Shown here: in pieces, positions 1-9,380 of the stretch
Numbering within the stretch: position 1 is the first letter of the stretch
Layout of the letters: the number at the start of each line of letters is the position of its first letter
Assembly (NCBI RefSeq): GCF_019670125.1
Contig: NZ_AP023033.1
Coordinates: 3,431,001-3,495,000 of the forward strand
Direction of reading: 5' to 3'
DNA: 64,000 nt
Source: Agarivorans aestuarii
Lineage (GTDB): Bacteria > Pseudomonadota > Gammaproteobacteria > Enterobacterales > Celerinatantimonadaceae
Position numbers and translations under genes: made by a program
The notes under the pieces: generated by a model
Seen by the model: only the letters and a program-made list of their open reading frames with translations
The model's database searches: none
Told to the model about the DNA's origin: nothing

Positions 1-378
1 CGCATCAGCGCTTTGGTTTTTCGGCAAGGCGGCCAGCATAGAGCCCCAAAACCAATCAGGAAGACGTTGTTCAACCCCTTGCTGGGTATCGGAAGAAAAG
101 AACAACTGGTATTGCAGCTTAAAGCCATGCGACACCAAATGCGCAGACAAGCGCTTAAGAGAGGCCCAGCACTCTGCCTGATCTAATTGTTCGGCACTAA
201 ATGGTGCGATATAGCGCCAATGCACTGGCACTACCAAGGCATCTACGCCATTTTGGCGCAAATTACGAAGTTGTGGAGATAAGCTCTGAAGCTGAGCTTG
301 ATTACATGAAGCGGCATACTCAGCCAGTGGTAAAGAACCCTTTACCCAAGCTTTGCGTGCTGAAATTGGATTAGCCAT
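1..378 (-). CDS. Partial TIM-barrel glycoside hydrolase-like protein (N-terminal part)
   Basis: This reading frame starts with ATG at 378 on the minus strand and runs without a stop off the left edge, so only about the first 126 residues are present. The visible part contains a 'GVDALVVPVHWRYI' strand, a 'GFKLQYQLFF' strand and an 'LPDWFWG' segment. That order resembles the start of the barrel in family 14 (beta-amylase) and family 42 glycosidases, where an early strand is followed by a substrate-facing strand and an 'LPxW' motif. There is no signal peptide. The family assignment is inference from this layout only; that the frame is coding is better supported. It is transcribed away from the neighbouring methyltransferase gene pair, in the same direction. 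Confidence 0.6.
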   Translation of the reverse strand, partial: MANPISARKAWVKGSLPLAEYAASCNQAQLQSLSPQLRNLRQNGVDALVVPVHWRYIAPFSAEQLDQAECWASLKRLSAHLVSHGFKLQYQLFFSSDTQQGVEQRLPDWFWGSMLAALPKNQSADA

Positions 379-574
379 GTTTAGCTTACTCTAAAAAAAC
401 TGTGCTAGTTATCCCTAGTCCGCGTCTTAACAGCAAGGCTGCAAAGCTTTTCAGCTGAACAAAAGGAGATCGAGATCACATTACATATTGGCTGTAGTGT
501 AGCCTAAGTGCTTAATTTACCAAATTGATCTGGCTTAAAAGTCACTCCGTAAAGTTAAAAAACCTGCACTTTTG

Positions 575-1045
575 CTAAAGCCAACGTCGAACATTGCGGC
601 AATATTGCAGGTATTGTTCATTAAATTGCTGCGTAAGTAGCTTTTCTTCAGGCTTTATCTGTAAACGATTGATAAGCAGCACAAACACTACGCAGCTTAA
701 TAAGCTTAACCCCGCTTGCAAATGTAAACACCAGGCCGTTAACAGTAGCAGCAAACTTAAATACATTGGATTACGGCTATAACGATATAGCCCTTCCACG
801 ACTAAATGCTTACTGCGTTCCGGGTGATGAGGATTGATAGTTGTGTGTTTTCTAGCAAAACCAATCAGGCTAGTTACTGCGATAAATGCCGCCAAAAACA
901 CCAAAGGCCACTGCAGCTTTACCAAGCCCAATGGCAGTATTAGCCAACTCCACTGCGTACTTAAGTGCGCCAAGCCGTAAGCTATAGCTACACATAACAA
1001 TAGCCAAAGGGGAGGAGGAACCAACAGTTCTAAGCGTTTAAGCAC
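575..1045 (-). CDS. Isoprenylcysteine carboxyl methyltransferase/PEMT-like membrane methyltransferase
   Basis: A 156-residue protein with about four hydrophobic segments. Residues 73-96 contain 'HHPERSKHLVVEG' followed by 'LYRYSRNPMYL', the hallmark of the ICMT / phospholipid methyltransferase superfamily of small integral-membrane methyltransferases, where the RNPMY part lies in the S-adenosylmethionine site. The substrate cannot be told from the sequence; bacterial members act on lipids or other small hydrophobic molecules. The start is GTG with an AGAGAGG ribosome site five bases upstream. It begins 13 bases after the stop of the gene at 1059-1601, so the two are probably cotranscribed. 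Length and motif fit well. Confidence 0.8.
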   Translation of the reverse strand: MLKRLELLVPPPLWLLLCVAIAYGLAHLSTQWSWLILPLGLVKLQWPLVFLAAFIAVTSLIGFARKHTTINPHHPERSKHLVVEGLYRYSRNPMYLSLLLLLTAWCLHLQAGLSLLSCVVFVLLINRLQIKPEEKLLTQQFNEQYLQYCRNVRRWL

Positions 1046-1058
1046 TAAGCCTCTCTAA

Positions 1059-1601
1059 TTAGTTATCGGCGTTATCGGATTTTTCCACTTGCTGATAAAT
1101 ATAGTGCCCTCGGCCAGTAATTGCAGTATGAAATAGATTCTGGAAAGGAAACAAACGCTTTTTAAGGTAATAAGTAAAACCGGCAAACAGTGCACTTAAA
1201 GCTACATTAATTAGCCCTTCTAGCTGAAAGATATAGGGCAAACTCTGATAGATAGAAAAGCCCGCAAATACCATCAACAACAAATAACCATTAGCTGCAT
1301 TTTTGTAGATCATAAAAATAATTAACAAAGGCACCAAGGCTGGCATTAGTAAGGCCATTAACAACTGGGCACTCACTTGTTCTGCGGCCATTAGGCCAAA
1401 TACCAATTTACTGAGCACCATAAACTGCAGTACTGCCAGCAAAAAGGCTTTCTGCTTGGAATACTGCTGCAAGGTGCCGGGCTCGGGAATAGAGGCTAAG
1501 GCTTTAGTCACCTTTCGCAGATTCCACTGCTGCTGTTCTGCGTGTTCGTAGACTTGTTGTTTGTTTAGCCCTTGAGCTAGTAATTGATCAACTTGTTTCA
1601 T
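1059..1601 (-). CDS. Hypothetical inner-membrane protein
   Basis: I do not recognise this family. A 180-residue protein whose first 45 residues are polar and helical (a QVDQLLAQGLNKQQVYEHAEQQ stretch of alternating charged and hydrophobic residues), followed by four hydrophobic segments and a basic C-terminal tail. A longer frame begins seven codons upstream, but the ATG at 1601 is preceded by a clear GGAGG at the right distance, so it is the better start. It is the first gene of a two-gene unit with the membrane methyltransferase at 575-1045. The helical N-terminus might be a cytoplasmic contact domain; no function is assigned. Confidence 0.7.
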   Translation of the reverse strand: MKQVDQLLAQGLNKQQVYEHAEQQQWNLRKVTKALASIPEPGTLQQYSKQKAFLLAVLQFMVLSKLVFGLMAAEQVSAQLLMALLMPALVPLLIIFMIYKNAANGYLLLMVFAGFSIYQSLPYIFQLEGLINVALSALFAGFTYYLKKRLFPFQNLFHTAITGRGHYIYQQVEKSDNADN

Positions 1602-2656
1602 TGCACCTCCGTAAAGACTCACTTTACCTCAGTAAGCACATTAGCGACATCTTCAGGCGCACAAATAGCAACTAGCATAAGCCACAAAACAGATCCGATA
1701 ATCAGCCAAGGATCCTTAGTACAAATTACATACAGCTAAGCATAAATCAGCGCTTTACTCTTGATTATCGCCAAACTTATTCACATAAGCGCAAGTTATT
1801 AACATTTAATCGTTCTACGCAACCAAATCATCTAGAGAATCGAAATACTTTAAACTGAGAAAATACGCAATATGCTATTGAGTTACTACCGTTTTACAGT
1901 GCTTATCTCTTAAGCAAGCTGCTGTAATAGCGCTCAGCTTGCTTAAGCCAACAGCATAAAAGTAACAATTATTGAACACTCCTGTGAAAAAACACGCTTA
2001 GACTAGTACTTCACTATCAGTAGCTTAGCTTGCTTATTTGCGATACAGGTCAATATAGACTTAGTTTTTTAGCCATTACATTCTAAAAACAAGGCTCATG
2101 AAACGTTCTATTTTTGTATTTATTTTAACTAACAGAAAAATGTCAACGCCACGAAACAAAGAAGCAGTAAAAAAGAATTTTTTACTAATTTTAGGTGACA
2201 TTATTGACGCTAAAAACCGATCCGCTGCAAGCCACTAACTTCACCGCGTAGAGAATTTTATCCACAGCTTTGTGCACTGTTTTTGTGGGAAAAGCTGTTT
2301 GGATTATTCAGCTTATTTCAGTGAAATATATTGTAGTGAAGGAAATAGGCAGTTGTTACTCTCATTGACAAGTAAAAAATCAACTAAGGCTTCTATTTTT
2401 ATTTGTTAACTAAGTCTTGTCATCCACATAAATCTAATCTTCCGCGCCAATGCTGGGCTGCGCCTAAGATCACCAGCGGATCGCCAAAACTTTTGATAGA
2501 TCTTTTTGCCTAAAATTTATTGTCACTAAGTTTTCACAATTGAATGCAATAATAAGCAGTCATCCAAGTTGTTGTCTCACAATCATTAAATTGCTTTGCC
2601 ACTGAATCAAGTCAACGTAAACTAATCACCACAGACTCATCACATTTGGTTGCCTG
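1602..2656. other. Long AT-rich non-coding gap with hairpin and DnaA-box-like sites
   Basis: About 1.05 kb without a credible gene. It contains a perfect 12-base inverted repeat at 1909-1947, a perfect DnaA-box consensus (TTATCCACA) at 2258-2266, a one-mismatch copy (TCATCCACA) at 2420-2428 and a two-mismatch inverted copy at 2284-2292. Four GATC sites lie at 2219, 2468, 2479 and 2499. The sites are too few and too spread to call an origin. No tRNA, terminator with a T-tract or riboswitch was recognised. Confidence 0.5.
1909..1947. repeat. Perfect 12-bp inverted repeat (hairpin)
   Basis: CTTAAGCAAGCT at 1909-1920 is exactly complementary to AGCTTGCTTAAG at 1936-1947 across a 15-base loop. 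There is no T-tract on either side, so it is not a standard intrinsic terminator. The same arm core (TTAAGCAAGC) forms another hairpin at 52060-52097. Confidence 0.6.
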
Positions 2657-3586
2657 TTGTTTAAGCCATCTCCGGTACAGTTGGTACATTTTCAGCATAA
2701 GAAAATCTACGTAAAGCGAGATGATTTACTGCACCCGCAGTTCTCTGGCAACAAAGCGCGTAAGTTCTACCACTTCTTAAATCACCCGCAACCGGGCGTA
2801 AGCACCCTGGTTGGCAGTGGCTCTGCACAAGCCAACTCCCTGTATTCCTTGGCTGCGTTGGCAAAGCTCAAGCAGTGGAAATGCGAGTTCTACGTTGACC
2901 ATATTCCCAGCTGGCTAAAGCAAAACCCTTGTGGCAACTATCAAGCTGCTCTAGAGCTAGGCGCGCGGATCATTGAAGTAAGTAGCTTGCATCGACAACA
3001 GCAAGCTAATTTAGACAGTTTTATGCAAACCATTGTTAAGCCAAGCTTATCGCCGCAGCAATTGTTTATCCCTGAAGGTGGCCGTTGTGAATACGCCCGA
3101 GAAGGGGTGGTTACCCTAGCGGAAGAAATTGAACAGTGGCAGCATCAAAACCACATTGGTCGTTTAAATGTAATGCTGCCAGCGGGCACCGGTACTACGG
3201 CCTTGTTTTTGAATGAATATTTTAGTCAAATGAATCCCTGCATAAGGGTATATAGCTGCGCCTGTGTTGGAGATGAAAACTACCTAAGCCTGCAATTTAC
3301 CCAACTTAATAGTAATACCTCCACCCACCCAATTATTCTGCCGCGTGAAAAGAAGTATCACTTTGGCAAGTTATATAAAGAACACTACCAAACCTGGCTA
3401 GACCTTAAGCAGCAAACCGAGCTTGAGTTTGAACTGCTCTACGACCCCATTGGTTGGCAATGTTTAATGCGCTTTCTTGAAGAACCAGCTGATGACACCC
3501 CAACTTTATATATTCACCAAGGTGGTTTATTGGGTAACCAAAGCATGCTGCCACGTTATAAACGTAAATACCCCGAATTAACTTAA
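2657..3586 (+). CDS. 1-aminocyclopropane-1-carboxylate deaminase/D-cysteine desulfhydrase family
   Basis: A 309-residue pyridoxal-phosphate enzyme of the tryptophan synthase beta (fold type II) superfamily. Near the N-terminus 'IYVKRDDLLHP' is followed by 'FSGNKARKF', the family motif whose lysine carries the cofactor. Glycine-rich phosphate-binding stretches follow ('VGSGSAQANSLYSLAALA' around residue 53 and 'LPAGTGTTALF' around 174). Members release ammonia from ACC or sulfide from D-cysteine; the sequence does not decide which. No ATG is available: TTG at 2657 is the most likely start, as the frame is closed upstream at 2618-2620, and no good ribosome site is seen. Its end overlaps the convergent gene at 3583-4338 by four bases. 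Confidence 0.85.
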   Translation: MFKPSPVQLVHFQHKKIYVKRDDLLHPQFSGNKARKFYHFLNHPQPGVSTLVGSGSAQANSLYSLAALAKLKQWKCEFYVDHIPSWLKQNPCGNYQAALELGARIIEVSSLHRQQQANLDSFMQTIVKPSLSPQQLFIPEGGRCEYAREGVVTLAEEIEQWQHQNHIGRLNVMLPAGTGTTALFLNEYFSQMNPCIRVYSCACVGDENYLSLQFTQLNSNTSTHPIILPREKKYHFGKLYKEHYQTWLDLKQQTELEFELLYDPIGWQCLMRFLEEPADDTPTLYIHQGGLLGNQSMLPRYKRKYPELT

Positions 3587-4338
3587 CGCCAATCTAACCA
3601 ATAACTGTAAGGAAACCTTTCGGACAAACTCACTGTTTCTTGATAGTGAGGACTAGGGCTATTTAAGCACTCAGTGCCATGAAACTCGGGTTCGGCCCAG
3701 CCAGTATTTTCGTCCAGGTATTCGCGGCTATAACCCCAGCGGCCACAAGACAAAATGGTGTCATAGCCTTGGTCTCGTTGGCACACCACGCAGGTTTCAA
3801 ACTCCACCATGATATCTTGGCCTTCTTTACCTAAGGCGTCAGACACAAAAGGCGTATCATAAATTGCTAAGGTAGAAGCCCTAGAAGGCGGCTCATTCCA
3901 AGGTTTATCGCTGGTATCTGCAGGCGTTTGGTGCACACCACTGCCATGTTCTAGTGGAGAGGCGTCATAAAAAGGTTCTACAAAGCTAGACGGCGCATCA
4001 ATTTGCGCCCTCTGTTCATCACCTAATAAGCGGCGATTAGTGGTGCGAATTTGCAGCATTCGGTATTGATTACACTGGGCTTGGTTGGCTAAGTCTAACT
4101 CACCTAAACGATTGGCAAATAGGTGGATTTCTAGACCTACTCCAGTAGCGTTATCGCGTGGAATATAGGACGCTTGTTGGCGACTGCTGTGATACCAGGC
4201 TTCTGAAAAGACCAATACGCCCAGCGTTTGCTGCTGATAAGTAACCGGGCACACCTTGCCCACCCATAACTCTTCAGCGACTAGAGCTGAACTTAAGCTG
4301 CAATAGCTTAGTGTTATCCATAAGCAAGCTCGAGTCAT
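3583..4338 (-). CDS. Hypothetical exported protein with several cysteines
   Basis: Family not recognised. About 251 residues, with a probable signal peptide (MTRACLWITL... ending near ALVA) and no further membrane segment, so it is probably periplasmic. The second half holds 'CVVCQRDQGYD' with a nearby 'LSCGRWGYS' and a later 'HGTECL'; these four cysteines could form disulfides or bind a metal, but no known motif fits. A TTG five codons upstream is the alternative start; the ATG at 4338 gives the better signal peptide. It is convergent with the PLP-enzyme gene, overlapping by four bases. Confidence 0.65.
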   Translation of the reverse strand: MTRACLWITLSYCSLSSALVAEELWVGKVCPVTYQQQTLGVLVFSEAWYHSSRQQASYIPRDNATGVGLEIHLFANRLGELDLANQAQCNQYRMLQIRTTNRRLLGDEQRAQIDAPSSFVEPFYDASPLEHGSGVHQTPADTSDKPWNEPPSRASTLAIYDTPFVSDALGKEGQDIMVEFETCVVCQRDQGYDTILSCGRWGYSREYLDENTGWAEPEFHGTECLNSPSPHYQETVSLSERFPYSYWLDWR

Positions 4339-4456
4339 AAGCCATTCCCGCAACCACTTTCATGCAAATGTCATTTAAGTGTAGTCGCTATGACACAAGC
4401 TAATAGTAAAGAGCGAGCTTTAAATCATTACAAGCGCTAGCTTAGAAGGCTTAATG

Positions 4457-5224
4457 CTAGCGTTCTTGAATCGCTTTAGGCAGGTAACTCTCTACAATAT
4501 CTTGAATTTCGCCACTTTTGAGAAGCTGTTGTACGCTCAGCTCAATATCTTGCAAAATTTGCTCGGCATTGGCGGTATTGGGGGCAATAGAAATAGTGAT
4601 ATATGACTTCGTCGAAGTTAAATAAGCAGGCTGGGCAAGCTCAATATCCATCTCTTGTGCTAGATTCGAAATAAGCCCAAGGTTGCCTGCAAAGCCATCA
4701 ACTCTCCCAGCCTCTAACAACTTAAGCGCCTGTGAGTAGGTCGACGCCGACAGCATGGTCACTTGCCCCTGCTCGGCTGCATCATACAACTTTGGCCCAT
4801 AAACTTTGCTAGCCCCTCTTAACGAAGCCACCCTTTTACCCTCAAAGTTATCCCAGGTAAATGGCTTGTCCGCTAGGCTAACTACTGCCGTTTGGAAACT
4901 GGCTACGGCAATTGGCTGGTGAATCGATTGGTCGAACTTTTTATTGGGAAACAAGCAAGAAATCACCACTCCTTGTTCGTTATGCAGCAGCTCATTTACA
5001 ATTCTTGGGTAAGGAACCACCGCAACTTTGGCATCATCTAAGGCCAAACGCTGAGCAACAAGCTTAAGTATATCGGCATAATAGCCTTTCGGCTCACCGC
5101 CTTCCTCAAAGCCAGCGGGTTTAGAGTTCAAGGCATAAAAACGATAGAACTCGCCTGAATGCTTGGCGCTCAAACAGCTGCTAAAGCTAAAAATAATTAT
5201 GGCTATCAGAAACTTAAGCGCCAT
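4457..5224 (-). CDS. Periplasmic substrate-binding protein, SBP family 3 type
   Basis: A 255-residue exported protein. Residues 1-19 form a signal peptide ending at 'SCLSA'. The rest follows the two-lobe plan of amino-acid-binding family 3 proteins: 'GEPKGYYADILKLVAQRL' in the first lobe, 'ISCLFPNKKF' near the hinge, 'FEGKRVASLRG' at the start of the second lobe and 'LLEAGRVDGFAGN' after it. There are no transporter genes next to it, so it may be one of the stand-alone periplasmic binders common in Alteromonadales and Vibrionales rather than part of an ABC importer. The ligand cannot be inferred. Confidence 0.8.
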   Translation of the reverse strand: MALKFLIAIIIFSFSSCLSAKHSGEFYRFYALNSKPAGFEEGGEPKGYYADILKLVAQRLALDDAKVAVVPYPRIVNELLHNEQGVVISCLFPNKKFDQSIHQPIAVASFQTAVVSLADKPFTWDNFEGKRVASLRGASKVYGPKLYDAAEQGQVTMLSASTYSQALKLLEAGRVDGFAGNLGLISNLAQEMDIELAQPAYLTSTKSYITISIAPNTANAEQILQDIELSVQQLLKSGEIQDIVESYLPKAIQER

Positions 5225-5379
5225 AGGCTAATCATGTCCGTCAACATTTAGGATAAGTAAGTAAAGCGACAGCTAGGCTTATATGTCAAGTAAGCCTAGG
5301 GGAGATATTTTTGACAAATGACTTAGTTTTCTTAAAAGAACAATGGCAAGCTGATGAAATGTAGCACTAGGACTCACTA

Positions 5380-6414
5380 ATGACTCAAATTACCCAACGT
5401 AAATTACAACAAGCCGTTGAAGCCAATATCATCAACCAGCAGCAAGCTGAAAACTTGCTCAGCTTTTTAGAGCTGCAATCAAACACCACGGCTAATTTCA
5501 GCTTTAGTCATTTGTTGTATTACTTTGGCGGATTAATCGCTATAGGTGCCATGACCTTGTTTATGAACTTAGCTTGGGAAGGTTTTGGAGGCTGGGGCAT
5601 CGTTAGCATTAGCCTGTTGTATTCGGTGTTGGCACTACTTCTTTGCCAACGCTTTAAACAACAAGGTCATATAATTCCAGCGGGTTTATGCGCCACTTTT
5701 GTTATTTGCCTTACCCCTTTGGCAACATATGGCTTGCAGCAAGCCATGGGTTGGTGGCCCAGCTCTAGTCAATATCATGATTACCACCGCTATATACAAT
5801 GGCACTGGCTATATATGGAAGCTGCTACCTTGATCGTTGGCCTAGTGCTTTGCTGGCGTTATCGTTACCCCTTTATGTTAATGCCGCTAGCCATCACCCT
5901 TTGGTATATGAGCATGGACATCGCTGCCATGTTGGCAGGTGAACGGCCCGACTTTCACTTGCGAAGTCTGGTCTCTTTGTATTTTGGTTTAGCGATGATC
6001 TTGCTGGCCTTTTGGGTGGATATACGCAGTCGCCACAGCGCCGATTTTGCATTTTGGCTTTATATCTTTGGCGTACTCACCTTTTGGTGTGGTTTAAGCT
6101 TTCAAGAATCCAATAGTGAGTGGGCAAAATTTGGCTACTTTCTCTCTAACTTAGCCTTGATGCTTACAGGGGTTATTCTTGCCCGCCGAGTATTTGTCGT
6201 TTTTGCGGCCATGGGCTGCTTTTATTACTTTTACCACCTTGCTGATCAAGTATTTAAAGACAGTTGGCTGTTTCCAATATCGCTAACATTGATTGGTTTA
6301 GCGATGGTGTATCTAGGTATTCTCTGGCAGAAACATCAAAAAACAATAAGCCTGCGTTTGCGCGGATATTTACCCTTAGCCTTACAAGAGTTACTCGCCA
6401 ACAAAATGCATTAG
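5380..6414 (+). CDS. Multi-pass membrane protein, DUF2157-like
   Basis: A 344-residue protein with a short soluble N-terminus (MTQITQRKLQQAVEANIIN) followed by about nine hydrophobic segments. The N-terminal 'LQQAVEANIINQQQAENLL' helix pair before the first membrane segment resembles DUF2157 proteins, but the match is by eye and loose. There is no catalytic motif that I recognise. The gene stands alone, with a conventional ATG start. Confidence 0.7.
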   Translation: MTQITQRKLQQAVEANIINQQQAENLLSFLELQSNTTANFSFSHLLYYFGGLIAIGAMTLFMNLAWEGFGGWGIVSISLLYSVLALLLCQRFKQQGHIIPAGLCATFVICLTPLATYGLQQAMGWWPSSSQYHDYHRYIQWHWLYMEAATLIVGLVLCWRYRYPFMLMPLAITLWYMSMDIAAMLAGERPDFHLRSLVSLYFGLAMILLAFWVDIRSRHSADFAFWLYIFGVLTFWCGLSFQESNSEWAKFGYFLSNLALMLTGVILARRVFVVFAAMGCFYYFYHLADQVFKDSWLFPISLTLIGLAMVYLGILWQKHQKTISLRLRGYLPLALQELLANKMH

Positions 6415-6647
6415 CGCTTAAGGGGGATTGCTTGGCTAAACATCCCTCCTGCACTTTAGTCCTTATGTATGACCAACCAGCCAGTAAACCATGAAAAAAT
6501 CTAAACCCACGCTCAAATATGTAAAAAAATTTAACATCCATACAAATTTAATTTTGTTTGCCTACAATTTAAACTTATAACTTAGGCTATATCGCTTTGT
6601 TTTATATAAGCTAATTATCAGTAATATGTTTGATACGGACGGTAACC

Positions 6648-8279
6648 ATGAATGTTAAGAGTTTGAGATTTAAGTATTCGGTAGTTTTTGCCGTGAATGC
6701 TTTGTTATTAATTTTGGTATCGCTGATTGGTTTTAATGTTGGCAAAAGTACTTACAACAGTTTAGTCACCGTAGAGGAAAAGATTCTACCCGCCCTTGCA
6801 GCCGTGCTAAACGCTGATAGGGACCTATACCAAGCAAGAGTAGCCGAGCTAGAAGCCCTAAAAGCACCGAGTTCAGCAATCGCTGGTCTCATAGATAATT
6901 ACCAAGAAAATGCTGAACAAGCCCAACAACGCATGCAAAAGTTTAAAGACTTACTAAGCGACTACCCTGCAGCCACTCAGGGCTTACTAAGTTTCGAGCA
7001 AAAATTTAATCAATGGAAGAAACCCAGCAGCGAAGTATTTACCTTACTTAAAGACGGCAAGCAAAAGCAGGCCATTGCCTTAAGTGCCGGCCAAAGTGTG
7101 CAAAATTTTGAAAGCCTACGCGAGCTTTACGACATCGCTACCGAAGCCGCCGAAAAACTGGCCGATGATATTGAGCAGCAATCCTCTGCCGATGTAACCA
7201 GTCAACTCAGCATGCTAGGTGTTGTGGCAAGCATTGCCGTAGTGCTGTCTATTTTGTTGGCTTACTTTGGACCTAAAATTCTAGTTGATTCAATTACTCG
7301 CATTACCGTCCGAATTAATGACATTTCTCAAGGCGATGGCGACTTAACTCAACGCCTAGAAGTGCAACGTAATGATGAAATAGGCGAGCTAGCCACCAGC
7401 TTTAACCAATTTGTAGATTTGCTAGAAGGCCTAATTGGCAATGTAAACAAATTCTCGGTGGAGCTTAACCAGTCTATCGCTGGCATTGCTCAAAAATCTG
7501 AGCAAACAACCGAAGTCAGTAAAGAGCAAAATCAGTCGGTAGAAATGATAGCCACAGCGGTAACACAAATGGCGGCAGCCATTAGAGAAGTGGCCAATAA
7601 TGCCAACCACGCCGCCGAAGAAATCAATACAGTGAATAGCCAAACCGAGCAAGGGCAAAACGTTACTAAAGAATCGGTGGAACACATTAGTTTACTCTCA
7701 AACACCGTTCAAGAAGCCGCCAATGTAGTTGAAAACCTATCGCAAGACTCCGACCGCATCGCCTCAGTATTAGATGTTATTCGCGGGATTGCCGAGCAAA
7801 CCAACTTACTCGCTTTAAACGCCGCCATTGAAGCAGCGCGCGCTGGCGAGCAAGGCCGCGGATTTGCCGTGGTAGCCGACGAAGTAAGAAGCCTCGCCAG
7901 TAAAACTCAACAATCTACCGAAGACATTCAGAAAATGATTGAAGCGCTACAAAGCGGCGTAACCCAAGCAGTAGATGCTATTAATAAAGGCTCCACAGTT
8001 GCCGAAGGCACCGTTGATTTAGCAGGGCAAACCTTAGAAGCGCTTAATCAGATCTTAGAGTCTACTTCTAAAGTGAGCGAGGTTTCGGTCTCAACCGCCA
8101 CCTCAACCGAAGAGCAAAGTCATGTAACCGAAGATATCGACCGCAACCTAACGGAGCTAGCCGATAAAACCCGCATTAACTTGGAAAACTCCAGCGACTC
8201 TTTAGCTGCTGCGCAATTAGCAATAGAGAAAGCGGAACAACTAAACCAGCAACTTAGCCGCTTTAAAGTATCGGTTTAG
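6648..8279 (+). CDS. Methyl-accepting chemotaxis protein
   Basis: A 543-residue transmembrane chemoreceptor. One membrane helix lies near the N-terminus, followed by a helical periplasmic sensor (about residues 35-185), a second membrane helix and a HAMP linker around 208-262 ('[14 protein letters not shown]' and '[12 protein letters not shown]'). The cytoplasmic signalling hairpin has the highly conserved tip '[19 protein letters not shown]' around residue 382, which contacts CheA and CheW. The sensor is of the four-helix-bundle type and its ligand is unknown. An upstream TTG at 6630 is possible, but the ATG at 6648 is the normal-looking start. A terminator follows at 8310. Confidence 0.92.
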   Translation: MNVKSLRFKYSVVFAVNALLLILVSLIGFNVGKSTYNSLVTVEEKILPALAAVLNADRDLYQARVAELEALKAPSSAIAGLIDNYQENAEQAQQRMQKFKDLLSDYPAATQGLLSFEQKFNQWKKPSSEVFTLLKDGKQKQAIALSAGQSVQNFESLRELYDIATEAAEKLADDIEQQSSADVTSQLSMLGVVASIAVVLSILLAYFGPKILVDSITRITVRINDISQGDGDLTQRLEVQRNDEIGELATSFNQFVDLLEGLIGNVNKFSVELNQSIAGIAQKSEQTTEVSKEQNQSVEMIATAVTQMAAAIREVANNANHAAEEINTVNSQTEQGQNVTKESVEHISLLSNTVQEAANVVENLSQDSDRIASVLDVIRGIAEQTNLLALNAAIEAARAGEQGRGFAVVADEVRSLASKTQQSTEDIQKMIEALQSGVTQAVDAINKGSTVAEGTVDLAGQTLEALNQILESTSKVSEVSVSTATSTEEQSHVTEDIDRNLTELADKTRINLENSSDSLAAAQLAIEKAEQLNQQLSRFKVSV

Positions 8280-8309
8280 TTAAATAAGTAACCGGAGTGA
8301 TCTATCAAG

Positions 8310-8338
8310 GAGTAAGCAGCAATGCTTGCTCTTTTTTA
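8310..8338 (+). terminator. Intrinsic terminator of the chemoreceptor gene
   Basis: GAGTAAGCA at 8310-8318 pairs with TGCTTGCTC at 8323-8331 (one G-U pair) around a GCAA tetraloop, followed by six T. Confidence 0.8.
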
Positions 8339-8432
8339 TTGCTATCTAACCTAAACTTGGGATAAGTAAGTGACCATAACTCTGCAGGCCAGTACTTAAT
8401 CTAGCTTCATGTTTCTGGTGAGATAGTTTGGC

Positions 8433-9380
8433 TTATTTATATAGCTGTTGGTAGTTGGGTAGGTGCTCAAGCCAAAATGGTGGAGTACCAATATATTGCT
8501 GCACAGCACCAATAAACTCTTTCACTAACACCGTTTGCTTGCGATGTGGATACACCGCATAAATGCCTGTATCCATGGTAGAAATTTGGTAGTTGGTAAG
8601 CAGTGGCACTAAACCCAAAGTTTCGGTTGAAGCCTCAAGATTAAACAAGTCAATCATGCTGTAGCCTAAACCATCACACACCGCACCCATTAAGGCTCGT
8701 ACATCGCTTACCTTATAATTGCCACGCATTCGATAGCTTTGATTGGGTTCACTATGTGGAGTTGCACCTAGTTTGATATGATCGAGCACCCGCTCACCAT
8801 TGCTATACACAACTGCGGGTAACGCCAATAATTGTTCTGGCGTTTCGGGCATACCGTGCTGCTCAACAAAGCTTTTAGAGGCAACCAAAGCAAAGTGAGT
8901 ATTTGCTAACTTTTTTGCAATCAAGTTAGAGGCGCTCAGCTTTCCAATACGAAATGCCAAATCAAAGTGGTCGGCAATAATGTCTGAGCGGCGATCTTCC
9001 AATACCATGCTAATTTTTACCTGTGGGTATTGCTTCATAAACTGCGATACCACGGGTTGTAAGTATTGCTGGCCAAAAAATATTGGCGCGACAATTCTTA
9101 AGGTGCCCTTAGGCTCCAGTTGGTAAGAGTCAGCAATAATCTGAATGTCGCCCAAGGTATCTAACAACAGCAAGGCTTTATCGAAAATCTCTTCACCAGC
9201 TGGAGTTAAGGAAAAGGAACGGGTAGAACGATTAAGTAGCTGCACACCAAGTTCAGTTTCTAACTTTTTTATCTGCTTAGAGAGCAAAGAATTATCCATA
9301 TTGTGCAAGGCAGCAGCTTTAACAAATGAACCTTGCTGCACAACATCAACAAACAAAGACAATTGCTTGGTATTCGACAT
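8433..9380 (-). CDS. LysR-family transcriptional regulator
   Basis: A 315-residue protein with an N-terminal winged helix-turn-helix (residues 1-60: 'FVKAAALHNMDNSLLSKQIKKLE', 'LNRSTRSFSLTPAG') and a C-terminal effector-binding domain of the LysR type. AAGGAG stands in front of the ATG. It is transcribed away from the RND efflux genes that begin at 9735, the usual arrangement for a LysR protein controlling its divergent neighbour, so it probably regulates that pump; this is inference from position. The inducer is unknown. Confidence 0.92.
   Translation of the reverse strand: MSNTKQLSLFVDVVQQGSFVKAAALHNMDNSLLSKQIKKLETELGVQLLNRSTRSFSLTPAGEEIFDKALLLLDTLGDIQIIADSYQLEPKGTLRIVAPIFFGQQYLQPVVSQFMKQYPQVKISMVLEDRRSDIIADHFDLAFRIGKLSASNLIAKKLANTHFALVASKSFVEQHGMPETPEQLLALPAVVYSNGERVLDHIKLGATPHSEPNQSYRMRGNYKVSDVRALMGAVCDGLGYSMIDLFNLEASTETLGLVPLLTNYQISTMDTGIYAVYPHRKQTVLVKEFIGAVQQYIGTPPFWLEHLPNYQQLYK

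Noticed and set aside
2219..2502. Chromosomal replication origin
   Set aside because: Too few DnaA boxes, no origin-associated genes and no AT-rich 13-mer repeats; kept only as a low-interest note.
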